A DNA stretch of 64,000 bases from NCBI RefSeq assembly GCF_000003605.2, contig NW_003124893.1:1193211-1257210 (forward strand), given 5' to 3'. The stretch comes from Saccoglossus kowalevskii (lineage: Eukaryota > Hemichordata > Enteropneusta > Harrimaniidae). This document shows, piece after piece, positions 12,401 to 24,400 of the stretch. The notes under the pieces are model-generated. The model was not told the DNA's origin, searched no databases, and was given only the letters and a program-made list of their open reading frames with translations. A program made the translations under genes and the position numbers. Each line of letters starts with the position of its first letter. The first letter of the stretch is position 1.

Positions 12401-15400
12401 TGAAGAGTTTAATTGTTTGCATTTGCCGTTAAAGGAATTCATTTATGGTAACTTGTGAGTATATCTTATCAGCTCCCATTGCAATCTTATGAGTAATAAT
12501 CTTATTATCCTCCTAATGTAAAGTGTTTGATTTATAACTAAAGTGAGCTGTGATAATTTTAAGTAGTCTAGGGAGTCTGAAGTCATGCTTCTCAGTTTGT
12601 GATTCTATCATGTGACAATTACTTGTATGGTTTCCATGAGAAAATATAATTTATTTATTTTTTGAACCCCAAAGACAACATGCATTTTCTTTCACAAAAT
12701 AAAACTGTATTTTTTTTTTCGTGTTCTAGTTTTATAAAATTTTGAACAAGATTTTTAGCCAGTGGGACATTATGTGGATTTGAACCCAAATTATTAACAA
12801 AGACACTAGAGAATACATAAAAATATTGCATCAACATTGTTTGTAATGTTATACAGTAATATTGACAATTCTAAGAGTGTGATTAATTATAAAAAATTTA
12901 TCAAAAAAAATATTTGCCAAACAATCCATGTCAGAATATTTTAATGATGAACTACTTTAATCTCAGTAACCCCCATATACCAGTATGTTTATTTCACTTA
13001 TATTTAGAAAGGCTTCTTCTCAGATTCACAAACTAGTAGTTGGAGTAATGTGTCATTTATTAACATAAGAAAAATAAGAATCTGTTATTTTTGTTGATTA
13101 TATTTTGTTTTAGATTACATAATATTATGAAGATAAACGATGGAGGTCTAATTTTTTTTTACAGATTTGCTTATGAGGAGTTATCCGGTGCTGTTAAAGA
13201 GAGATATTGTCATGACGATGATGATTATAAGAAGTATATAGCTCACCTAGCAACTTATTTTAATAATAAGCTTGAGGTAATAAAACATGTTTGTACCTAG
13301 CCACCACAGAGGGCGCAATACAGATTTAAAATTGACATACATGCATAATGAAGTCATTTGTGTTATTTATTAAACAAGACCTCCTCCTCCCAAATATTAA
13401 TGTTTCCGATCACTGAATGTCATCTGAAAATGTGCGCCCCACGTAAATTTCATGGTAAATCACCAATAACTTGATATTTGTCTCTTTTTTTTTATCTAGT
13501 ACCGGTACATTTTTAGCATATTTTTCTCTGATTTTTTTTTCACGCTTCACTTCTAGCTATGTAGTCCTGATCATAATACCAAAATCTCTAATAGAGTGAT
13601 TAATGAGTTGCCATGGTTACTAGAGAAACTTGGAGATATTGACAGATTAAAGAAATGTCTTCTACATCTAGCTGTGTTCCTGACTTTGTTCAAGTAAGAT
13701 ATTTATTGTAAGCCGGGTAAACCGAGTGTGCGCATTGAATTTTATTGTGTTTCATTTATCAACACAGTCTGATTAATTTTTTTAAAAAAACCTATTGCAT
13801 TTCAAAATTTTAGGTAAATTTATACATTGATCTGCATTCTGATTGCTGTAAAACACTATTCATAGTTTAATTTTTTTTTTTTTTATTTGTACTTTAGACC
13901 CCAAAAAACATAATATTGCTAATTTTTAGGTCAATTATTTACTGTTTATCTCAGGCATGCCTGAACTGATTTTGTTCAAAGACACTCACAAGATATAATG
14001 ATATACTGTTACCTGTTGTATTGTTATCGGTATTTGATTTGTTGACATATGGCCAACTGCCGGCCGTTTTTTGCCTCTAATAAGCAATATCGCAACATGT
14101 CATATTTCTTTGACACGCTCAAGTCAATTTCATTTAATCATCAAATATGCGCAACTGGTGGCTGTGTTCAGTGTCAAGAAAATACTAATACTGTAAAATA
14201 CTTTATTTTAGCTGGAATTAATTTTCCCTGAAAAGACTTTTTAGATGTTTTGTATGGAATTTATTTTCACTGATTTTTGACAAGTTGAATGTAAAATATA
14301 GGAAAAAAGGTATATTCGCTGGATTTCATTTTCACTGAGTTATTCCTTCAGCGAAAATAGCGAAAATTAATTCCAAGCGAAAATAATTTGCAGTACATGA
14401 ATTTTTTTTTTCAAGGAAGTGAGCTTCCATAATCGTGATATTTTTCTATTTTCTAGAAGTGAATCTAAATATGATTTATTTGGTTACTGGAATTCAACTG
14501 AACTGTCAGGAGAAGAGATATCCTCACTTTATATGAAATCTATTGATCAGCAACTTGTGAATATGTATTTAGAGCAACTTGAATCATCAGAAACACCAGA
14601 TCATCCCCCAGCAAAGAAGGTAAGGCTGGTAGTTTCTGTTAATCCAATCACTCATAATTTGTTGCTCCAACAAGAATATAATGTTTAAATAACATGATTC
14701 AAATCAAGCTGGCTAATTATTTATTATTTTTTATTGTTAAAAATGTAACAAAATCAGGCATTTCTACCATTTTGGACATGGATATCATGAATTTTATTCA
14801 CACTTGGTACGTTATGGGACCTTGATGCACAACGTTATGTTTCACTAAATCTGATTCATTATGGCTGTCTGGTGGCCATTTTTATTTATATATGCTATAT
14901 CTGCCATATGCCTGAACTAATTACATGTGAACTTTACACATGAATAATTGTTGTTAGGATACATATGATTTTTATTTTATTTGAGTCACAGTGCTAAAAA
15001 AAGAACCAAAATCTAACATGATATTGTCATTCTGAAATCTTTTTCAAATCACAGTCTAGAGATAGAGGGACTGTGTTCAAATATAGGTCGTCAATGCATG
15101 CTTGAAATTAATAAATTCAAGTTTCTGTTTCTTTTTTGCAGCTGGTGTCAATTGTGTACAAGATTGTTGAGTTTCTCTACGAAGCAGGATATTTGATAGG
15201 TACAATACCATTATTGAAAAGAGCAAGGCAGATGCATGTAAGTTCATAACTGGTTCCGTTGACAAGAACATCAAATAATAGTTTTTAGGACGGAGGGTAA
15301 GAAAATAATTTTTACAAACTGGGAGTTTCTCTGCTAGCATCGATTCGAATCCTGATTTTATAGTGCTACCATATCTGCTGTGTTTGGATGTATATCGAAT

Positions 15401-18400
15401 AAAAGCATTATATGATCCCAAAACTATGCATCTGTTTTGGTGAGATTTTAAATACTGGTACACCACACAACTATGTACGTTTATTTCTAATAGAGCAAAT
15501 AAAGTTTGTTCTTTATAGTGTAAGAATTAATTATCTAAAAAATAAAATTGTTAATTTTCTGGTAGATTAAAAATTAGCTAAATAATTTGCACATAAATAA
15601 CAGAAATCCACAATATTTTGTGTGTGTAATAATTCAAGATTGATAGAGAATCTGCCAATTCTTTTGGCAAAGAAAACAAATTTGCATTAATTTTCTTTTG
15701 TGAATACGTTAATAGAACCTAACATGAATTAAATTTACAGATTTATGCTTTCTCCGGTAATAACGTGAATATTGATGACTCAGAATTGTATTGTAACATA
15801 ATTAATCAGCTGGCAATTGTCTATGTGGATCTGGAAAACTTTGATGAAGGTGAGAAATTACACAAAGAAAATCTGGAAATGAAGAAACGGTAAGTAAATT
15901 TGTTTATGAATATGTATGTGTACATGTAGATGAATTCACAATTGCAACCAGCAATAGCTATTACCATCTCTTTCCACACCATCTAAGTATAGATTTGGAA
16001 TGTCAGTCTGTGTCTATTTTTATAGTGCAAAATGTTTATCTTTGTTGAACATTTATGGTTAGTCTGAGGGTGTTGTATTTATAGTTTTATAGTATTTTTA
16101 ATTCCACTGACACACTGATATGATATGATATGATATGATATGATATGATATGATATGATATGATATGATATGATATGATATGATATGATATGATATGATG
16201 TGATATGATATGATATGAAACAAACAAAGCAAAATTGGAAAGGGTAAACTTGTCACAACTGGAGAGAATTTCATCAATACTTAAATTTTGAAAAAAAGTG
16301 GCTCATAAATAAAGAGAGCTGAGAGAATCACTGTCTATACATTCTTTGATAATGCTAGATTGACAATGAAATAGGTAATGTTTTTTATCTATAATCTTGT
16401 TACAATCATGGAGTTTACGTAGTCTTTCTTCTCCCTTCATCCCTAAATGTCTCCCAGATTCAACTGGTGAGAAATGTGCCGATACTTAAGTGACTGAGCT
16501 TACTCAGAGATTGGTGGTGGGTGTGTGTGTGTGTGGGTGTGTGTGTGTTTATTACCAGTCATGAACATGTTTTTCCCCAGTTTTTCCGTTTTAAATACTG
16601 TATTTACTCTATTAGAATATAAGTGCATAAGCTAATATGTAAATGAGGTGAATTTATAGTCAAAATAACAATTAATTGCTTGCACAGTAAATGCATTTTT
16701 TGCTTTAGCATAAATACAGTTCTAAAATTTGGAACACTAACATTTGCTTTGTCTCCCCATTTATTGTGTTTAATTAGTTTTTGAATAGTGTGCCAATCAA
16801 TTAACGCTTACATGGATTCACAAAAATAAATTTTGTTTCTGTTCCAAATTACTGTGGTCTAACGAAAGTTTAATATTTGACCTAGCTTTTGTACAAAATG
16901 AAATTCATGTGGAAATATGTTACCTGTGAGTTACTTTACTTTGCTTTATCCTTTTTGAAAATATTAGGTGTAATAATTAGAGGTAATATATTTCAAACAA
17001 ACACTCAACTTATATAACCATTTTTTGTCTGTGTGTAGTGCAATGCATACATATATGTTCAAAAGGTCTATTCTGCCAATATATTGTATGGAATTAGCTT
17101 TTTCATCACCAGACTTTCTTGCCCAAATCTCGTTTGCACTTTTTTATTATATTCTTCAATATTTTTTTAATGAACCCTAATTTTGGAGCCATCAGACAAA
17201 ATGTCATTCAATTTTTTAGTTTTTCCTCAAAGTGCAGACTATTTTGTGAATATGTAATGAAAAGAGTGAAAAGGTGAAAAGTGAAAAATTCATTCAAAAA
17301 TTATTTGATGATATAACATGAATTGGACAAATATGTACATTAAATTTGGTAAAACCATACAAGGGGTTTACACAAAATCAAGCACATTGTAACAAAAGAT
17401 AAAAGCTACCTAATTTTCATTGGTATTTGCAGACAGACTAGTAAAATGTAATGAGTTAGTGCACTCTGTCTACAATGAAAGCAAAACTAAGGCAACACAT
17501 GAACAAATTATATACGAAAACTACAAGAAATTACTGAAACCAATGTGAGATACCCCGGTACCTACCAAAGCAGATCATGTTTGAATTCTAAAGATAGTTT
17601 CATTACCAATAGTCTAGGAGCTTTTATTAGTCCCCGTTCGGACGCAGTCCGAAAACGGGGACTTATGTTTTGCCCTGTGTGCTTCCGTCCGTCCGTCTGT
17701 GCGTCCGTGATCACCTGTATCGCGAACATGCATGGACCGATTAAGTTCAAACTTCACTCATACATCACACATTATATGGGACATATGCACATGCATTTTT
17801 TTCATGATCCGATTAACGATAGCCGAATAGCGGCCATTTTAAGGCCGAAAATGCATTGAAATCGCACATTTTNNNNNNNNNNNNNNNNNNNNNNNNNNNN
17901 NNNNNNNNNNNNNNNNNNNNNNNNNNNNNNNNNNNNNNNNNNNNTGGGGGCTGCTTTAAGGCCGAAAATGCATTGAAATCGCACATTTTCACCATTCCGG
18001 ACCCGTATCTCAGTTATGCATGGATGGATTTTGTTCAAATTTGGTACATACATTAAACATAATAGGCCCTTGATGCACGTCTTTTTTTTTTTTCGGATCA
18101 AGTTCGAAATGGCCGACTGGCGGCCATTTTGTTAAAGAATTCAGTTCTGGATCCGTATCCAAGACATGTCTGGATTGATCAAGTTCAAACTTCACACACA
18201 CATGGTACATCATGTCACAAATAGATATGTGCATTTGTTTCATGATCTGCTTAACAATAGCGGAATGATGGCCATTTTAAGGCCGAAAATGCATCAAAAT
18301 CACGTATTTTCACAATTCCAGAACCGGATCTCAGTCATGCATGGATGGATTTTGTTCAGATTTAGCACAATGTGTTGTACATATGCAGGTGCATTTCGGT

Positions 18401-21400
18401 CATGATCTGCTTTGAATGTATATGTCACTCAAATATGAACGGAACGGGGACGTGTCATTGACAATGACTTGTTCATAAGGTCTTATAAATTGATGATAAT
18501 TGTTTTATTATCATTTTTAATAGTTATCGTCTGTGACAGTGTTTGTTCTTCTGTTCACCTTTTGGCAATATTCTATTCTATTCTATTCTATTCTATTCTA
18601 TTCTATTCTATTCTATTCTATTCTATTCTATTCTATTCTATTCTATTCTATTCTATTCTATTCTGTCAGTAGTTCATCTCACCTATCGGCAATATTATGC
18701 AAATTACCCTTTTAGCTATAAAAGATTTTTACGAGTACCCTCATCATAACATTTGTGTATGCATTTTCTATCACAAAGGTCATTTTCATTTAGTGTTAGG
18801 CAAAAAAAAAAAATGTTGCTGCATGTTTGAGGGAAAATGTGGTTTAAACTTTTTTGTATTATCGGTAATATTATTCAATATGGTAATAAATTTGCTTCAA
18901 AAAATGTTTCATTATATTCTACGATTTCTTCAACACAGAGAAAATTCAGCTCACTTTTGATGTGGAAATTAATATTTTGTTGGTAGATGTGCAAGACCAT
19001 GCATTATTTGTAATTATATTTATTTGTATTTTTCAGTGTTTTTGGTTTAAAAAGTAACGAGTCGTATATTGCTACTACTTTGAATGGGCTTGGTGTCATA
19101 TGTCTACGTCAGAGGAGACTCAAAGAGGTAATGAATAAATATATTTGTTTCATTCATTTTGTCAAAATTACAAAGTTAAAATTTTTCTATATTTTTACTT
19201 TTTTTGATTTCTTAAGCATGATTACTCTGAGTTGTCTGTGTGACAATTATACGTTTTCTATTTAAATTAAATGTTATCATAATTTTAGATTTCTGGATTT
19301 GTTAAATATTAAAATAACTACCGGTAAATTGGAATATCGCGTTAAAAGAATTGCATGACTGAAATTTTGGTGTTTTTATAAATCTAATTTTTCTGACCCA
19401 TACAGTGAATAAATACAAAAAACCTTTCTGAAGAGAACAATCACTTTTATTTCTGAGTTATTTTATCCTTTTATTTTGCAGGCTGAGGAATATTTCCAGT
19501 CATCTCTCGAGTTACACAAATCTGGTGGAAAGCAAGACGCGGTTGCCGATACATTGACCAATATTGGAAATGTTAGATTTCAAATGAAACAATATGAAGA
19601 TGGTAAAAAAGTGATGGAAGAGGCATTACAGGTAATATCAAATTTGCTCACCATTCACAAATTTTGAACACATAACATATTGTTATTTGTCTAAAATTTT
19701 GTTTAGGCTAATAAATCCATATAAGGAAACCATAAATCCATATAAGGGAACCATAAATCCATATAAGGGAACCATAAATCCATATAAGGGAACCATAAAT
19801 CCATATAAGGGAATCATAAATTTATATAAGACAACCATAAATCCATACAGGGCAACCATAAATCCATATAAGGCAGCCATAAATCCATAAAGAAAACAAT
19901 AAATCCATATGAGGGAACCATAAATCCATATAAGGGAACCATAAATCCATATAAGGGAACCATAAATTTATATAAGACAACCATAAATCCATACAGGGCG
20001 ACGATAAATTCATATAAGGCAACCACAAATCCATATAAGGCAACTATAAATCCATATAGGGCAACCATAAATCCATATAAGGCAACCATAAATCCATATA
20101 AGGCAACCATGAATCCATATAGGGCAACCATAAATCTATATAAGGCAACCATAAATCCATATAAGGCAACCATAAATCCATATAAGGGAATCATAAATCC
20201 ATATAAGGCAAACATAAATTCATATAAGGCAACCATAAATCCATATAAGGCAACCATAAATCCATATAAGGGAAGCATAAATTTATATAAGACAACCATA
20301 AATCCATACAGGGCAACCATTAATCCAAATAAGATAACCATAAATCCATATAAAGGACGGCGTCAAATAATCGATGTCGGATAAAAAAATTTATTCCTTT
20401 AGTTTTTTTCGAAACCTGACCCTGCCACCCCCAATCCCACTGAAACTTAATTGATAATTATTGGTCATGGCTACATTCATCATTAAATACAAATTGATAA
20501 TCGGACAGTAGTATGGCATAGCAGTTGGTTGTCGGGTGGCTGTATAAAGACTTTACAAATGCACCTCATTTGACGCACATATTTACACTCGAACCAAACC
20601 ATTTTCTCGTCTTGGATGTTTTTTTTTGTTTTCAGTTATTTCTGTCTATGATTGGATAGGAAAAAAATGAAGTACAAATACTCCAAGATTTTTTTGACTT
20701 CATTAAAAAATAAAATCGTTTTTGTAGGATGGAAACTTTTTGAGGGCACCCCCCCCCCCCAACCCCAAACTAAAGCAAATAAGTTTTTTATCCGACATCG
20801 ATCTTTTGACGTCGTCCTTAAGGGAACTATAAATCCATAAGGAAACCATACATCCATATAAGGCAACCATAAATCCATATAAGTGAACCATAAATCCATA
20901 TAAGGGAACCATAAATCCATATAAGGGAACCATAAATCCATATGAGGGAACGATAAATCCATAGAAGGCAAACATGAATCCATATAAGGCAACGATAAAT
21001 CCATATAAGACAACCATAAATCCATATAAGGCAACCATAAATCCATATAAGGCAACCATAGATCCATATAAGGCAACTATAAATCCATATAAGACAACCG
21101 TAAATCTATATAAGGCAACCGTAAATCCATATAAGGCAAACATAAATCCATATAAGGGAACCATAAATTTATATAAGACAATCATAAATCCATACAGGCA
21201 ACCATAAATCCAATATGGCAACCATAAATCCATATAAGGGAACCATACATCCATATAAGACAACCATAAATCCATATAAGGGAACCATACATCCATATGA
21301 GACAACCATAAATCCATATAAGGGAACCATACATCCATATAAGACAACCATAAATCCATATAAGGGAACCATACATCCATATGAGACAACCATAAATGCA

Positions 21401-24400
21401 TATGAGGGAACCATAAATCCATATAAGGGAACCATACATCCATATAAGACAACCATAAATCCATATAAGGCAACCATAAATCCATATAAGGCTAATAAGA
21501 AGTGATATCTATTTGGTCCAAAATCATCCAAAAAAATATAGAAAAATACATAAAACCAGAGGTACATTACTTGGGGTTTGCAACTACGGTGACATGATAC
21601 CAAGATCCCGTTTCAATCTCGCTCTCGCATAAGCGTTCCAACTCAGAAAAATGCGAATGTGCATGCCCGAGGTAACTAGGATACTGGGATGTCCAGGTGG
21701 ATCAAAATAGCTGCTCACAATATGATGGATTACGATAACTATATTTTCTGTAAATTTTAGATGTATTACATTTTTTCGCTATGTATGTGGTAATTCATGT
21801 TTTATTGATTATTACAAACGCCTATGTCATGTCAGAAGGTCGTAGCACCAGTATTGCTATTTACGAGATGAGACTTGAATGGGATCTATGCGCGTTGCAA
21901 ACCCCAAGTAATGTACCTCTGTTAAAAACTGACAAAATTATGGCTTGTAAAGGATTTATAAATACATGTACATGTATGTACAAATATTTATCACAGATAC
22001 GTGCACAGAATTATTTCACATCCTTGCAACATAAAACATTTCATAAAAAAAGAAATTATAATATTTTTATATTTGAGTACATTTTTAAATTAAGACGTTA
22101 TTTTATAACTGATAAATAGGGATCCTCAGAACTGCTCAACATAATTTTTTTCTTTGTTTTGTATGTTAATTTCTTCTTAGATTTACGAGAACTTCTACTT
22201 TGGTAATTTACCTCCTGAAGTAGCTGGAGCTATTAACAATTTGGCATTGTGTTATAAACACTTGGAGCAACTAGATAAAGCTGAGGAGCTGTACAGGAAG
22301 TGAGTCTAACTAAGGTGTCACATTTATGGAATAATCAAAGTCAAAACAACAGATGGAAAAAAAAAATTATTTTAAGTATTTGTGTTAAAATGTATTGTGA
22401 TAAATTTGTTGCTCTTATTTAACAATACTTTCGATCTTACTGCACCTACATATACACTGTAGTTGCTTTATGAGCTCGAGTAATGGTTGCCTTATATGGA
22501 TTTATGGTTGCCTGATATGGATTTATAGTTCCATATATAGATTTATAGTCCTCTTATATGGGTTTATGGTTCCCTTATATGGGTTGATGGTTCCTTTATA
22601 TGGATTTATGGCTACTTTATATGGATTTATGGCTCCCTTATATGGATTTATGGCTGCCTTATATAGATGTATGGTTCCCTATATGAATTTATGGTTTCCT
22701 TATATGAATTTATGGTTCCCTTATTTGGATTAATGGTTGCCCTTTATGGATTTATGGTTGTCTTATATACATTTAGAATTCCCTTATATGGATTTATAGT
22801 TTCCTTTTATATGGGTTTATGGTTCCCTTATATGGAATTATGGTTGCCTTATATGGATTTATGGTTCCCTTATTTGGATTTATGGTTCCCTTATATGGAA
22901 TTATGGTTGCCTTATATGGAATTATGGTTGCCTTATATGGATTTATGGTTCCTTTATTTGGATTTATGGTTCCCTTATATGGATTTATGGTTGCCATATT
23001 GGATTTATGGTTGTCTTATATGGAATTATGGTTGCCTTATATGGATTTATGGTTGCCTTATATGTATTTATAATTCCCATATATATATTTATAGTTTCCT
23101 TTTATATGGGTTTATGGTTCCCTTATATGGAATTACGGTTGCCTTATATAGATTTATGGTTCCCTTATTTGGGTTTATGGTTCCCTTATATGGAATTATG
23201 GTTGCCTTATATGGATTTATGGTTGCCTTATATGGATTTATAATTCCCATATATGGATTTATAGTTTCCTTTTATATGGGTTTATGGTTCCCTTATATGG
23301 AATTACGGTTGCCTTATATAGATTTATGGTTCCCTTATTTGGGTTTATGGTTCCCTAGTTATGGAATTATGGTTCCCTTATATGGAATTATGGTTGCCTT
23401 ATATGGAATTATGGTTGCCTTATATGGATTTATGGTAGCATTATATGGATTTGTGGTTGCATTATATGAAAATAAAATCTCGCAAATTTACTTTTTTCCC
23501 TATATTCCCCATTAAACTCATCAAAAATCAGTGAAAATAAATTCCAACAAAACGTCCAAAATGCCTTTTCAGTGAAAATTAATTCCAGCGAAAATAAAGT
23601 ATTCCACAGTATATGGATTTATGGTTCTCTTATATAGAGTTCTCTTATTTGGGTTTATAGTTCTTTTATTTGAATCTAAGCTGGTACTGAATTTGTTAAG
23701 AAATAAAATATGATTGCATGATCTCTATATACATTTTCTTTCCATACAGGGCATATACTATGACTGTGAATGCATTAGGTCCAAGACATCCTGATGTCGC
23801 TGAAAAACTTAGGAATTGGGGCGTATTTGCCGCATATAAAAAGAACTATGATGCAGCAATTGACAAATACATGAAAGCATTGGAGATTTATAAGGTACAA
23901 TTACAAAGCATCAATGAATAGTGTGGCGTCAGCGAAATAAGCAAAATTAAAACCCAGTGAATAATTAACCCTTTTACAGTATGTAAAATTTAGCATAGAA
24001 CACATTATCTAAATGATAAAACCATGAGTTTAAAACCCATTGAATATATATGCCTGAAATGGTAAATCAGCGAAATTTAAACCCAGTGAAATTTAGTCAT
24101 TTTACAGTAGTAGTAAATGATAAAACATGAAAACAGTATCTTGTTTATTACACGTCTCCAAACTTTAATAGGTGTGCATATACCAAACATGCTATTCTGT
24201 CCTCTTTCGTAAAATTTGTCTTGTTTTTATCTCGGCAGGTGGTCAAATCCACCACACTGATTCGTACATTCTGCATATACATATACTTCTTTAATGGCGA
24301 GTTAACATTGTATCATTTAATATATAATGGTAATACTACCTGAAACTGTTGTATAATTTATCTGTGTTGCTAGGATACCTTTGGAGAAGAGCATATGGAA

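Larger units (their letters stand above)
2493..13164 (+). other. 10.7-kb intron of gene A hosting two antisense genes
   Basis: Between the exons ending ..GIYG and beginning FAYEEL lies by far the longest intron of gene A. The matching intron of gene B (43753-42958) is under 0.8 kb. It contains a 21-bp minisatellite (3539-5325), two ELOVL6-like genes on the minus strand, and AT-rich DNA with poly-C runs near 9853 and 10243. I see no further gene in 6630-10560 or 11551-13160. Confidence 0.85.
15890..19036. other. 3.1-kb gene A intron rich in repeats
   Basis: This intron holds a TGATA microsatellite, a GT-rich tract near 16516-16548, a dispersed repeat (17101-17300), a hairpin-ended element (17628-18470), a 72-base gap and a TTCTA microsatellite. 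I see no gene in it. Confidence 0.8.

Noticed and set aside
19683-23515. Long open frames of YGFMVPL / NPYKATI repeats on both strands
   Set aside because: They are translations of the 21-bp arrays in several frames and not proteins.
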